A stretch of 64,000 nucleotides of DNA. Source: Bin87 sp034421995. GTDB taxonomy: Bacteria > Chloroflexota > Dehalococcoidia > Lucifugimonadales > UBA3495. The stretch spans positions 40,888 to 104,887 of the forward strand of contig DAOUJY010000025.1 in the NCBI GenBank assembly GCA_034421995.1. Reading direction: 5' to 3'. Every line of letters starts with the position of its first letter. The stretch's first letter is position 1. Below the pieces are notes generated by a model. That model searched no databases, had not been told where the DNA came from, and saw nothing but the letters and a program-made list of their open reading frames with translations. This document shows, in pieces, positions 42,943 through 51,909 of this stretch. A program made the position numbers and the translations under genes.

Positions 42943-42971
42943 TTGACGCCGCGAAAATAGGCGAGTATAAT
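42943..42971 (+). promoter_or_regulatory. consensus sigma-70 promoter driving a putative small RNA
   Basis: TTGACG (42943-42948), exactly 17-nt spacer and TATAAT (42966-42971). It is the closest match to consensus in this window. Confidence 0.85.
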
Positions 42972-42977
42972 CTCCCA

Positions 42978-43095
42978 GCTTTTGAAGAGTGATGCTCGGC
43001 GACTGGTGCGTCCAGTTTGCAATGCACTGCCGATCTATCGGCAACAAGATCGGAATAGGATCCGACGTTGTGCCCCGAAGTTGATCGGGGTTTTT
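42978..43095 (+). ncRNA. putative structured small RNA, about 118 nt
   Basis: It begins about 7 nt after the consensus promoter and ends at an intrinsic terminator. Three hairpins precede the terminator: ACTGG/CCAGT (43002-43016), TGCCGAT/ATCGGCA (43028-43043) and TCGGA/TCCGA within CAAC/GTTG (43042-43070). No significant ORF or known RNA family signature (6S, 4.5S, tmRNA, RNase P) was recognised. It is in a 452-bp gap between a Uma2 gene and a DUF4258-like gene. Confidence 0.55.
43073..43095 (+). terminator. intrinsic terminator of the small RNA
   Basis: CCCCGA, loop AGTTGA, TCGGGG, then TTTTT on the plus strand. Confidence 0.8.
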
Positions 43096-43234
43096 CAGCG
43101 CAATATGCGCAACCCTGTGTGGCTGTCGGGCTCTTTTTCGGATCCCTGTCAGCTTGTGGGTTCCGGCTCACGCCGTAGTGGGCATCTTTCCCTTCGTATG
43201 GTGGGATTCCATACCATAAAGGAGGTACGCACTT

Positions 43235-43294
43235 ATGGAGGACCGTTGAATGCGCCACCACCAGATTGAGGCAGTAAAAACGGAACGATTCTAG
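43235..43294 (+). other. two tiny consecutive ORFs with a strong ribosome site
   Basis: AAAGGAGGT lies 8 nt before an ATG that opens a four-residue frame (MEDR) ending TGA; the next codon is ATG, opening a 14-residue frame (MRHHQIEAVKTERF) that ends 20 nt before the DUF4258-like gene. A GTATGG/CCATAC hairpin is just upstream. It may be a leader peptide or regulatory upstream frame; chance cannot be excluded. Confidence 0.35.
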
Positions 43295-43314
43295 CTGGTA
43301 ATACACCGGCGCCA

Positions 43315-43635
43315 ATGGAGACAAAAATGAACAACCGCACTGACCACGCTATGATTAGGGCCCAGCAACGCGGCATCCGCGACGTGAGGATCGACCTAGT
43401 CATCAAATATGGAACCACAGAGCACGTTCGGGGTGCTAGGTCATATTGGATGGATAATGCAGCCCGCAGACGAGCGAAAAATTCGTCGGACGGTGAGTTA
43501 TACAGGAAACACGCAGACCGCCTCAATTTTTACGTTGTCGTGAGTCACGATGAGTGCGTGATAACCGTTGCTCACCGTCGCCCAGGCGGACCGAATCGCC
43601 GGCGAAAACCGCGCTGTTACGGTCAACGGTTATAA
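43315..43635 (+). CDS. DUF4258-like small protein
   Basis: This 106-residue basic protein has the pattern HAMIRAQQRGIRDVRIDLVI near the start and FYVVVSHDECVITVAHR near the end, as in DUF4258 proteins, which resemble RelE/HigB-type toxins. ATG 43315 is used; a second ATG five codons later (MNNRTDHA) fits too. No antitoxin-like gene follows, and the C-terminus is Arg-rich (RRRKPR). Toxin function is only suggested. Confidence 0.65.
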   Translation: METKMNNRTDHAMIRAQQRGIRDVRIDLVIKYGTTEHVRGARSYWMDNAARRRAKNSSDGELYRKHADRLNFYVVVSHDECVITVAHRRPGGPNRRRKPRCYGQRL

Positions 43636-43846
43636 AGCTGGTGTACCGCCGCTTGGTTGAATACCGGAATCTGGCATGTCAACGTAGCGGCGGCCCAACG
43701 CCGAAGAGCCGCTCGGGATTGGGCAGGAAAACCTGATCACCCCGGGCGGTTCTCATGTTCCGTGCTTATTTGATACTGCGGCGGCATGGCTGCGCTATGC
43801 TGTGGCGTAGAATCGCCCATCTGAAACCGCAAGCGAGGGCGCAGTT

Positions 43847-45382
43847 ATGAAGTACGACGTAATCGTGGTGGGCGGCGGCTCCGCCGGCTCGGTGGTGGCC
43901 AGCCGGCTGTCCGAAGATCCCAACCGCTCGGTGTTGCTGCTGGAAGCCGGAGCGGACTATCCCGACCCGGAACATCTGCCCGAGGTCGTCCGCAACGGGT
44001 ACTCCAATGAGGGAGAGCAACCCGGCTCCCCGGTGTCCTGGTCGCTCCGGGGCACCATCAACGACCAGCAGGGCGAGATCAACATCGCCCAGGGCAAGGT
44101 GATCGGCGGCTCCGGCTCCATCAACGGCCAGGTCTATCTGCGCGGTCTCCCTGAGGATTTTGAGCGGTGGGCGTCCTTCGGCAACGAGGAATGGACCTAC
44201 CTGAAAGTGCTGCCCTTCTTCCGCAAGGCCGAAACCGATCTGGACATACAGGACGACTTTCACGGCACTGACGGTCCCATCCCCATTGTGCGACGCGAAA
44301 ACCAACCCTGGCCCGACGTCCAAAAAGCCTTTCACGCCGCCGCTTTGGAGCGCGGATATGCGGTGAACCCCGACCTGAACGGCCCGGAGTCTTCCGGCAT
44401 CGGCGCTATCCCCATGAACAACCAGGCCGGCGTGCGGATGAGTACCGCCCTCACCCATTTGAACCCGGTGCGCCACCGGCTCAATCTGACCGTCAAAGGC
44501 AACGTCTTCGTCCGCCGTGTTCTTTTTGACGGCTCCGGTGTTTCCGGAGTCGAGGCGGAGAGCGGCGGCGAAATCTTCGCCGTAGAAGCCGACCATGTGG
44601 CGCTGAGCGCCGGCGCGCTGAAGTCGCCCCACATTCTGATGCTGTCGGGCATCGGCCCCCGCGAACAGCTGGAGACCTTCGGAATACCGGTCATCCACGA
44701 ATCGCCCGGCGTAGGTCAAAACCTGTTCAATCATCCCATGGGCAACGTGAGCTTCCAGGTCAAAGACCAGGTTGAGCTCCACGCCAACGCCGGCGCGCTG
44801 CGCTTCGGCCTGCGCGTCACCTCCGCGCCCCCATCCTATCCCAACGACGTGATGCTGCATACGTTGGGCGTATTCAACGTAATGACCGGAGAGCATCTGC
44901 CCGACCGCACCGCCCGTATCGCCTGCGCCCTGGAACTTCCCGATGGCTCCGGTTGGGTCCGCCTGGCCTCCGCAGACCCGACGGTGCAGCCGGAGATCAA
45001 CTACCGTTATTTCCACAACGAGAACGATATGCGCCGGATGCGGGACGCCGTGCGCCTGGCCGCCGATATGCTGGAATCCGAATCCTACGCGGACGTGCTG
45101 GAGTACCGCACCGCTCCGACCGATGAGGTACTGACGGATGACGGCGCGCTGGACGCCTGGATCCGGCAGACCGTCGGCACGTCCCGCCATGTATCCGGCA
45201 CTTGCCGAATCGGGCCGGACACCGACCCCATGGCCGTAACCGATCAGCAGTGCCGCGTCCGTGGCGTCCGGGGCCTATGGGTGGCCGACTCGTCGATCAT
45301 GCCCCAGGTAACCCGCGCCAACACCAACGCCACCGCCATCATGATCGGCGAACGGGTCGCCGATTGGATCGCGTCGCGGTAG
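43847..45382 (+). CDS. GMC family FAD oxidoreductase (choline dehydrogenase-like)
   Basis: This 511-residue flavoenzyme has the FAD Rossmann motif VVVGGGSAGSVVASRLSE, GMC signature 1 KVIGGSGSINGQVYLRG, signature 2 SAGALKSPHILMLSGIGP and the C-terminal active site TSRHVSGTCRIG and TRANTNATAIMIGERVAD with the catalytic His-Asn pair. It oxidises a primary alcohol. Length and domain order are typical. A weak TAGAAT box lies about 40 nt upstream. Confidence 0.93.
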   Translation: MKYDVIVVGGGSAGSVVASRLSEDPNRSVLLLEAGADYPDPEHLPEVVRNGYSNEGEQPGSPVSWSLRGTINDQQGEINIAQGKVIGGSGSINGQVYLRGLPEDFERWASFGNEEWTYLKVLPFFRKAETDLDIQDDFHGTDGPIPIVRRENQPWPDVQKAFHAAALERGYAVNPDLNGPESSGIGAIPMNNQAGVRMSTALTHLNPVRHRLNLTVKGNVFVRRVLFDGSGVSGVEAESGGEIFAVEADHVALSAGALKSPHILMLSGIGPREQLETFGIPVIHESPGVGQNLFNHPMGNVSFQVKDQVELHANAGALRFGLRVTSAPPSYPNDVMLHTLGVFNVMTGEHLPDRTARIACALELPDGSGWVRLASADPTVQPEINYRYFHNENDMRRMRDAVRLAADMLESESYADVLEYRTAPTDEVLTDDGALDAWIRQTVGTSRHVSGTCRIGPDTDPMAVTDQQCRVRGVRGLWVADSSIMPQVTRANTNATAIMIGERVADWIASR

Positions 45383-45388
45383 CGCCAG

Positions 45389-45862
45389 TTACCGGTCGCG
45401 AAACAGTGTCCGCGTGGCGAAGGCTCGGCGCTCCGAGGCACTGGCGTCGTAGAACGCCTCAATGGCGGTGTCGGCTTGTTCGATGATTCCGATTGTGTCG
45501 GAGCGGACAAATCGGGCGTAGGGGTCATAGTCGGCCTGGTGTCGTTGCTCCTGTAAGAATCGAAATGTCCTGGCAAAGTTACGGATTCCGGAGGGGCCGT
45601 GGATCAGATCGTTGGTTGGTCGCATTTGCCGATAGGCTACACCGTGTTCAAGCGCGCGATAAACCCGCGTCCACGCCGCCCGGTCCGTGTCGGGAAATGC
45701 TCCGACCAGCGTGTTCGCGTTGCTGAAGCATAGTGCTTGGAACATTGCGTAGTATGCCGCGCTGACGGCTCTTTGCAACATCGCCTGGCGTGGCCGGCCA
45801 GTTGGCGGGAGGGTTCGGCCGGCCAGCAGGCAAGCTGCGGCGATCAGATGGCGCCAGTTCAT
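45389..45862 (-). CDS. HEPN domain protein
   Basis: This 157-residue helical protein has the HEPN signature: QRAVSAAYYAMFQALC in helix 2, RPTNDLIHG with Arg81 and His88 (R-x6-H, the RNase-type catalytic pair), then RHQADYDPYARF. HEPN proteins are often toxins or RNases in defence and toxin-antitoxin modules. The ATG overlaps the stop of the upstream partner (ATGA). The same partner-HEPN arrangement recurs at 60706-61301, with the HEPN truncated. Confidence 0.82.
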   Translation of the reverse strand: MNWRHLIAAACLLAGRTLPPTGRPRQAMLQRAVSAAYYAMFQALCFSNANTLVGAFPDTDRAAWTRVYRALEHGVAYRQMRPTNDLIHGPSGIRNFARTFRFLQEQRHQADYDPYARFVRSDTIGIIEQADTAIEAFYDASASERRAFATRTLFRDR

Positions 45863-46221
45863 GGCGACTCCATCTCCTCCGTCATCTCAGCTACCCTAAC
45901 CATCCAGTTGACAGGGTCTGTCAGCTCCATCCACTCGGGATACTCGCTTTTCTCGATATAGTGAGCGCCCGATGCGCCTTCTATGCCCATGTCATATAGT
46001 TTCAGTTCCATGTCTGCCCCAATAGAGTTGAGCTTGTAGGGATCCAGCCGGCCGCCGTCACCGTCGTACACCACAACGATGTTCAGGTTGTCGTCGCCGT
46101 AGTGGTCAACCGATAGATTGATGATGATGGGGTCAAATACGAACTGACCTCGGAAATTCTCCTCGAGGTAGCCGCGGAGCAGTTCCTCGGCCTGCCGCAA
46201 GGTCTCTCTGGTGACGGCCAT
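45859..46221 (-). CDS. unknown 120-residue partner of the HEPN protein
   Basis: No family recognised. It has the segments FVFDPIIINLSVDHYGDD, LNIVVVYDGDGGRLDP, a helix LNSIGADMELKLYDMGI and YIEKSEYPEWMEL. The protein at 60912-61301 shares QYVFDPI, LHIYVVTDGD and the helix-then-aromatic end. It lacks the GSxARG motif of MNT nucleotidyltransferases. ATG 46221 follows GGAGG by 8 nt; the stop overlaps the HEPN ATG (ATGA). Antitoxin role is inferred. Confidence 0.7.
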   Translation of the reverse strand: MAVTRETLRQAEELLRGYLEENFRGQFVFDPIIINLSVDHYGDDNLNIVVVYDGDGGRLDPYKLNSIGADMELKLYDMGIEGASGAHYIEKSEYPEWMELTDPVNWMVRVAEMTEEMESP

Positions 46222-46368
46222 GGCATTTCCTCCTCTAAACCCTTGGTGCAGTTTATGTTGCGTCGCCGGCTCACGGGCATTGGCGGTTTGCGCTAGCAGC
46301 AACGCGTCCCGATGTCTGGCGACGCAAAACTGTGGGCTCCTGCTTTCGCAGAATGGCTGGTCGGTTGC

Positions 46369-46764
46369 TTACGGGCCGGGCTGCACCAATTCAATGAGCA
46401 CGTCGTCCGGTCCTTCGATATAGGACAGCCTGGACCCGGTGGGCGTGTCCGTGATGGGCAGCACCACGCGGATTCCCTCGGCGGTCAACCGTTCCATCTC
46501 CGCCTCAAGGTCCTCCACGTCGAAGCCAAAATGCTCCAGGCCCAGCCGGTTCAGTTCGGCAACGCTTCGCTCATCCGAAGAGCCCGGCGGTTTGGACGAT
46601 ACGTTGAGCCGGCACTGCCCGCCCATCTCCATTCCGATGGTGATGGTGTTCGGCATCACCGTCCGTTCCGAGACGATACGGGCGTTGAAAAACTTTTCGT
46701 ACCACGCCGCCGTGGCGTGAGGGTCCGCGGCGCGGATGTGTACGTGGTTGATCCGGTATTCCAT
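46369..46764 (-). CDS. VOC family (glyoxalase/dioxygenase fold) protein
   Basis: This 131-residue protein shows the VOC pattern INHVHIRAADPHATAAWYEKFF, a second half with LEHFGFDVEDLEAEMERL and a C-terminal YIEGPDDVLIELVQ. The His near the start (HVHI) and the late Glu in LIEL are metal-ligand candidates. GGAGGA precedes the ATG. A second VOC gene lies 70 nt upstream on the same strand, so they are probably co-transcribed. Confidence 0.9.
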   Translation of the reverse strand: MEYRINHVHIRAADPHATAAWYEKFFNARIVSERTVMPNTITIGMEMGGQCRLNVSSKPPGSSDERSVAELNRLGLEHFGFDVEDLEAEMERLTAEGIRVVLPITDTPTGSRLSYIEGPDDVLIELVQPGP

Positions 46765-46834
46765 GGGAAGTCTCCTCCGCAGGTTTCAGGGGATCCTGGA
46801 GTTGGTCTCCATTCCGCCGCAATAATGCCTCACG

Positions 46835-47242
46835 CTAACTGTGTTCTCCTTCGGCGAGTTGGAAATAGATGCCGTGCGAACTGCTGGTCTCGATGCTGGC
46901 CGTCTTGTAGCCGAAGGGACTGGTGGACGGCCCGTCTCCCCGCATCGCGTTGCCTTTGGATTGCAGGTCGGCGAACAGCTGGTCGATGCCGTCCACGCCC
47001 CAGGCCACGTGCATGACGCCGGGGCCGCTTTCGCGGAGTTGTTGGGCCGTGGGCGTGTCGTCTCGCAGCGGCTCGAAAAAGTCCACCAGAGTTTCTCCAA
47101 TCTGGTAGAGGATGGATTTGAAGCCCCGTTCGGTGAATTCGTCGGCGCGGATGGGCGTGAGGCCGAAATTGTTCTCCAGGTACGCGGCCATGTCGCTGAC
47201 GCTCTCCACAACGTAGGTCACGTGATGCACCTTGTTCAGCAT
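46835..47242 (-). CDS. VOC family (methylmalonyl-CoA epimerase/glyoxalase-like) protein
   Basis: This 135-residue protein begins MLNKVHHVTYVVESVSDM and has VMHVAWGVDGIDQLFADL, typical of the methylmalonyl-CoA epimerase-type VOC layout, and ends GIYFQLAEGE. Metal ligands could be the two His in HH and HVAW and the late Glu. ATG 47242 follows GGAGG by 7 nt. Substrate unknown. Confidence 0.88.
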   Translation of the reverse strand: MLNKVHHVTYVVESVSDMAAYLENNFGLTPIRADEFTERGFKSILYQIGETLVDFFEPLRDDTPTAQQLRESGPGVMHVAWGVDGIDQLFADLQSKGNAMRGDGPSTSPFGYKTASIETSSSHGIYFQLAEGEHS

Positions 47243-47320
47243 GATGAACCTCCACACTGTTAGACTTGACCCAAGACTATTGGTTTTCCCTCCCGCATTC
47301 AACCCCGACGAGGTGTCGAA

Positions 47321-48334
47321 ATGAGTGACCACAAGGTTTTTGAACTGGGCGACGTTGACCTGCAATGCGGCCTGCGCCTGCGCAACGCCCAACTGGCGTA
47401 CCAGACTTACGGGGAGCTGAATGCCCGCCGGGATAACGTAATCGTCTTTCCTACCTTCTTCGGTTCCCAGCATCCGGCCAACGAGCCGATGATCGGGCCA
47501 GGCATGGCTTTGGACCCTGCTCGGTACTTCATCATTATCCCCAATCTACTCGGCAACGGGCTGTCGTCGTCGCCCAGCAACACGCCGGCGCCCTACGACC
47601 GGGCCAGATTTCCCAGGATCACTTACTACGACAACATCCAGTTCCAGCGCCGTTTGGTGACCGAACAATTCGGTGTGGAGCGCATCGCCTTGGTCTGCGG
47701 CTTTTCCATGGGCGCGCAGCAGTCTTTCCACTGGGGGGCGTTGTTCCCCGACATGGTGAAACGGATCGCCCCGTGGTGCGGTTCGGCCCGCACGTCCGGG
47801 CACAACTTTGTTTTTCTGGAGGGAGTGAAGGCTGCTCTGTGCGCCGACGATGCCTGGAACAACGGTTGGTATGACACACCGCCTCAGAAGGGTTTGCGGG
47901 CGATGGCCCGCGTGTACGCGGGTTGGGCGCCATCCCAACCATTCTACCGCGAAAAGGTGTACCTCGAATTGGGACACTCCTCGCTGGAGGACTACCTCAT
48001 CACGTCCTGGGAGGGCAGGTATCTTCAGCAGGACGCCAATAACATCCTGTCAATGATCGCCACCTGGCAGGCCGGCGACATCAGTGACAACTCGCTTTAC
48101 GGAGGCGATTTCGAGAAGTCCCTGGGCGCAATCAAGGCCCGCGCTTTCGTCATGCCGTCCCAAACCGACCAATACTTCCCGCCGGAGGACAATGAGATCG
48201 AGGTATCCCTGATGCCCAACGCCGAGCTTCGCGTCATCCCGACCATCTGGGGACATACCGGCGGCGGGCCGGGACGCAACCCCGTCGATACGGCGTTTAT
48301 CGACGCCCAGCTGAAGGAACTGCTGGCGAGTTGA
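47321..48334 (+). CDS. alpha/beta hydrolase, homoserine O-acetyltransferase (MetX)-like
   Basis: This 337-residue protein fits the MetX/alpha-beta fold: LRNAQLAYQTYGELNARRDNVI, then FGSQHPANEPMIGPG, nucleophile elbow VCGFSMGAQQSFHWG, acid site PSQTDQYFPPEDN and His in TIWGHTGGGP. True MetX also has a GG..Q oxyanion loop and a GLSLGG elbow; here GFSMGA is seen, so it may be an acyltransferase or hydrolase of another substrate. Divergent from the VOC genes. Confidence 0.8.
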   Translation: MSDHKVFELGDVDLQCGLRLRNAQLAYQTYGELNARRDNVIVFPTFFGSQHPANEPMIGPGMALDPARYFIIIPNLLGNGLSSSPSNTPAPYDRARFPRITYYDNIQFQRRLVTEQFGVERIALVCGFSMGAQQSFHWGALFPDMVKRIAPWCGSARTSGHNFVFLEGVKAALCADDAWNNGWYDTPPQKGLRAMARVYAGWAPSQPFYREKVYLELGHSSLEDYLITSWEGRYLQQDANNILSMIATWQAGDISDNSLYGGDFEKSLGAIKARAFVMPSQTDQYFPPEDNEIEVSLMPNAELRVIPTIWGHTGGGPGRNPVDTAFIDAQLKELLAS

Positions 48335-48442
48335 GCGGATAGCCAGCAAGGTGAGCATCGGCGCGACGCAAGATCAGTAATCAGTATGCTGACTGCACGG
48401 GGTGCTATAATCGATGGCAATGGCAGTAGGTAAGGAAAAGCG

Positions 48443-49183
48443 ATGACTACCATCAACACCATAGAGGACCTCATCCAAATCCTGGACGAACACCCAGAGT
48501 GGAACGAGGCCCTTCGCGTCAGGATGCTGTCGCGGGAGCTGTTGAATCTGCCGCAGGCTTTCGCTGAGTTTGCCGAACGCACCGAGCGTCGCCTCGCCGT
48601 GCTGGAGACCACGCTGGCGGAATTCATCGCCAGCACCAACCAGCGGCTTGCAGCCCTGGAGGAAGGACAGGTCCGACTGGAGGAAGGGCAAGCCCGGCTG
48701 GAGGAAAGGCAGACCCGGCTGGAGGAAGGGCAAGTGCGCATTGAGAATGATATGTCGCCCCTGAAAGCGGCCCACGCCCGCAATGGAGCCTTGCGCATCA
48801 CCCGCCGCATCGCCCGTATAATGAATTGCCGGCAAGTCCGGTTGCTGGAGGCCGGTGAGATACTGGACTGGCGGGATACCACCGATACCGCTGGCATCCC
48901 GCCCAACGAACTGGAAAGTTTTGAAAACGCCGACGTCATTATTGAGGCGGAGCACCGTGAAACCGGCGAAACTCATTACATTGCGGTAGAAGCCTCTTAC
49001 ACCGCTAATCGGAGGGACACTGACCGCGCTATTCGCAACGCCGGGTTCATCTCCCGGTTCACCGGCCAACCGTCCCACGCTATCGTAGCCGCCCAGCGGG
49101 TCAGACCGGACATTGAGCCGCTGATCGAAAGCGGCGCGGTCCATTGGGCGCAGATTTTGCAGAAGGAACTGGAAACGGATTAA
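48443..49183 (+). CDS. coiled-coil protein with PD-(D/E)XK-like C-terminal domain
   Basis: This 246-residue protein has a helical N-terminus, then a coiled coil with four 7-residue repeats of LEEGQxR (about residues 71-99, DNA repeats at about 48655-48740). The C-terminal part has ADVIIEAEHRETGETHYIAV, EASYTANRRDTDRAIRNAGF and HAIVAAQRV, a nuclease-like alpha-beta layout with Glu-rich core but no obvious E-x-K. A TATAAT box at 48406-48411 lies 31 nt upstream. Function not known; related proteins are common in repeat-rich symbiont genomes. Confidence 0.7.
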   Translation: MTTINTIEDLIQILDEHPEWNEALRVRMLSRELLNLPQAFAEFAERTERRLAVLETTLAEFIASTNQRLAALEEGQVRLEEGQARLEERQTRLEEGQVRIENDMSPLKAAHARNGALRITRRIARIMNCRQVRLLEAGEILDWRDTTDTAGIPPNELESFENADVIIEAEHRETGETHYIAVEASYTANRRDTDRAIRNAGFISRFTGQPSHAIVAAQRVRPDIEPLIESGAVHWAQILQKELETD

Positions 49184-49232
49184 GCGCCGGCAATTGAAGG
49201 GGCGGAAAATTTTGTAAGCCCGCGTCGGAAGA

Positions 49233-50543
49233 TTATCCTACCCCATCAACATAATCCGCCCCAATGTGCCCGCCGGCCTCGAACGCGGTGTACTCTTCAG
49301 CAGTGTAACCCAGCAATTCCCGATACACGTACTCGTTGTCCTGCCCGAACATCACCGGGCCACGGCGTATGCTCAACGGGGTTTCCGACATCTGGTACAG
49401 GGGGCCGGGGTAGAGGTGAGTTCCGCAATCCTCCTGTGACGCCTCCCGGAAAAAGCCCCGGTCACGAATATGAGGATCGGCGAATGCGTCAGCCTGGTTC
49501 ATCACCGCCCCGGCCGGGACGCCGCGCTGCTGTAGGATGGTCATGACCGCCTCGGGACTTTGGGTACGCGTCCAAGCGGAGATGGCCGCGTCGATTTCGG
49601 GCTGACGGGCATGGCGAGCGGCAGCGTCCGCCAACTCCCCGTCAGCGGCAAGATGTTTCGCCCCGATGACGTCGCACAAGGCATACCACTGCTCATCGTC
49701 GTACACCGTTATTACGACCCAGCGGTCATCATTGTCCCGCGCCGGCGCGCAGGGGTAACAGTTTTGCAACGCGCTGTGATGGCGATTTCCCAAAGATGCG
49801 TGAGTGCGCCCGTTCATCCGGTAGTCCAGATAGTATTCGCCGAGGAAGGGAAAGACATTTTCAGCCTGACCCAACTCCACCAGTTGACCCTCGCCGGTCC
49901 GTTTGCGATGGCGCAACGCGGCCAGCACGGCGAAGGCCCCCTGCGCACCGGCGGCGGCGTCGGACATCAGGACGGTGGTGTTGTAGGACGGGTCGGTATC
50001 CTCATAACCCCTCAGCATGGTGTGGCCGACCACACCTTCAATGTGTACGCCGTGGGCGCGGTAGTCCCGATAAGGCCCGGTGCTGCCGTAGGCCGGCATC
50101 CGCAACATGATGATGTCGTCCTTCACCGCCTTGAGAGCCTCGTAGGATATATCCAGTTTCTCCATCGTCTCGGTGGGATTGTTTTCAATCAGCACGTCGC
50201 TGATGGACACCAGGCGGTCAAAAATCTCCCGCCCGCCCGGATCCAGCAGATTGACCGTCATGCTCAGCTTGTTGCGAGCGTGGGAGTTGAACATCGGCGA
50301 GCGGTTGAACGGACGTAACCCTGGCACACGACCCGGAGTCCCCCCGGAATACAGTGGCAGGTTGTCAATCTCGGTTTGCGTCAGGCGTGGCGCCGCGCCC
50401 CGCGTCAGCGGAACGAAGGTCTTGGTGGATTCAACCCGGATCACCTCGGCTCCCAAGTCGGCCAGGAAAGAACCACAGTAAGGGCCGGCCCAAACCACCG
50501 TGATCTCCAGGACACGCAGGCCCTCCAACGGCAGGCGAGACAT
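49233..50543 (-). CDS. CaiB/BaiF family CoA-transferase
   Basis: This 436-residue class III CoA-transferase starts LEGLRVLEITVVWAGPYCGS and has SVLL-type segments DVLIENNPTETMEKL, GSTGPYRDYRAHG and AGAQGAFAVLAAL. It moves CoA between carboxylic acids. It is separated by one base from a paralogue on the same strand; such pairs often form heteromers or act on consecutive substrates. The 3' end is near the coiled-coil gene. Confidence 0.92.
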   Translation of the reverse strand: MSRLPLEGLRVLEITVVWAGPYCGSFLADLGAEVIRVESTKTFVPLTRGAAPRLTQTEIDNLPLYSGGTPGRVPGLRPFNRSPMFNSHARNKLSMTVNLLDPGGREIFDRLVSISDVLIENNPTETMEKLDISYEALKAVKDDIIMLRMPAYGSTGPYRDYRAHGVHIEGVVGHTMLRGYEDTDPSYNTTVLMSDAAAGAQGAFAVLAALRHRKRTGEGQLVELGQAENVFPFLGEYYLDYRMNGRTHASLGNRHHSALQNCYPCAPARDNDDRWVVITVYDDEQWYALCDVIGAKHLAADGELADAAARHARQPEIDAAISAWTRTQSPEAVMTILQQRGVPAGAVMNQADAFADPHIRDRGFFREASQEDCGTHLYPGPLYQMSETPLSIRRGPVMFGQDNEYVYRELLGYTAEEYTAFEAGGHIGADYVDGVG

Positions 50544-50544
50544 T

Positions 50545-51810
50545 CTACTTTCCCGACCCGTGCAACTGGATTGCGCCGGCTTTGGCGAGCGCCGAGATTT
50601 CAGCGTCGGTGTACCCCATTTCCAGCAAAACTTCGGCAGTGTGCTGGCCCAATAACGGCGCGGTTCGCCGGAGTTGCCACGGGGACTTTGTCATCAGGAA
50701 CGGCCGGCCGGGGTAACGCAATTTGCCAACCGCCGGGTGGTCCTTTTCGACGAAAACGCCCCGGGAATTGAAGGAAGGATCAACGTCCAAATCCGCCATC
50801 GTATTGATCGGGCCGGACAACACGCGATTTTCCTGAGCGGCTTGCCAGGCCTCTGCCCGGTTACGTTCCAGGATCCACGGCAGAAAGTGTTCCGATTCGA
50901 ACTCGTCCTGCATCGCCGGGTCGCCTTGCGACGCCGGGTCCTGCCAGCGTGGTTCGGACAGCTCCGGCGGGTTGCCCAGCATGGCCACGGCGCGGGGGAA
51001 ATACATCCGACTCCCGTTGATTTGCAAATAGCCATCGCTGCATGGGTACACGGCGTTTGGATACCCGCCGGAACCGCCTGATGCCGGCCGTCGGCTCAGT
51101 TCGCCCGTGTATTGATGGGCCAGCAGCGCGCTCTGACGTCGGTCCACCGAGCCAAGTTGCGTTTCCAGGATGGACACGTCGATGTGCTGTCCCGGAGGCG
51201 ACTCTGCGCCGTCCCCCGGCAAGAACGAACCGGCCAGAACGGCGCCCATGGTGGCAACCGCGGCCACCGCCCCCGCCTGGTACAAACCCACGTTGCCGCC
51301 TAACTTGAGCGGCTCGCGGTCCGCCAGACCGGTGGAATGCATTTCGCCGCCCATTCCGTAGAAAACGATCTCGGACCCACGATAGTCCCGGTACGGACCG
51401 GTCTGTCCGAAGTTGGAGATGCTGGTGTAGATCAGCGCCGGGTTTACGGCATGGCTCTGCTCGAAACCGATGCCGAGACGGTCCGCAACGCCAGGGCGGA
51501 AGTTTTCCACGATAACTTCCGCCCACGACACGAGCCTGTTCACGATGTCGAGGCCATGACCCTGCTTGAGATCAATAACAACACTGCGCTTGTTGGTGTT
51601 GAGGTGCAGGAAAAGCGCGCTCTTTTCGGGATTTGGCTCGTCGCCGGGAAATGGCCCGATTTGCCGCGCCGGGTCGCCATCCGGCGGCCGCTCCACCTTG
51701 ATAACGTCGGCGCCAAAGTCGGCCAGCAGTTTGGTGCAGTACGGTCCGGAGACGTAGTGCGTGAAATCAAGGACTTTGAGGCCAGCCAACGCCCCGTCGG
51801 GCATAGTCAT
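50545..51810 (-). CDS. CaiB/BaiF family CoA-transferase
   Basis: This 421-residue protein has the family start LAGLKVLDFTHYVSGPYCTK, then LLADFGADVIKVERPPDGDP, NKRSVVIDLKQG, VENFRPGVADRLG and GPYRDYRGSEI. Start ATG 51810 is nearest the domain; an upstream ATG at 51870 is also possible. It is co-directional with the paralogue downstream, one base apart. Together with the epoxide hydrolases and LLM enzyme it suggests acyl-CoA-linked catabolism. Confidence 0.92.
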   Translation of the reverse strand: MTMPDGALAGLKVLDFTHYVSGPYCTKLLADFGADVIKVERPPDGDPARQIGPFPGDEPNPEKSALFLHLNTNKRSVVIDLKQGHGLDIVNRLVSWAEVIVENFRPGVADRLGIGFEQSHAVNPALIYTSISNFGQTGPYRDYRGSEIVFYGMGGEMHSTGLADREPLKLGGNVGLYQAGAVAAVATMGAVLAGSFLPGDGAESPPGQHIDVSILETQLGSVDRRQSALLAHQYTGELSRRPASGGSGGYPNAVYPCSDGYLQINGSRMYFPRAVAMLGNPPELSEPRWQDPASQGDPAMQDEFESEHFLPWILERNRAEAWQAAQENRVLSGPINTMADLDVDPSFNSRGVFVEKDHPAVGKLRYPGRPFLMTKSPWQLRRTAPLLGQHTAEVLLEMGYTDAEISALAKAGAIQLHGSGK

Positions 51811-51909
51811 AATCGTGCCGTCCGCTTCAACCGGGTGCGATACAATTGCACAAATTATGCCCATGGTCAACTTGGCGAACCGTGTCCGCCACAGCCCATA
51901 ATATTAAGC

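Noticed and set aside
43766..45190. 474-codon minus-strand frame opposite the GMC oxidoreductase
   Set aside because: Antisense shadow; the plus strand has every GMC motif.
48655..48740. Short tandem repeat suspected as VNTR or CRISPR
   Set aside because: It encodes LEEGQxR heptads of a coiled coil in a good reading frame.
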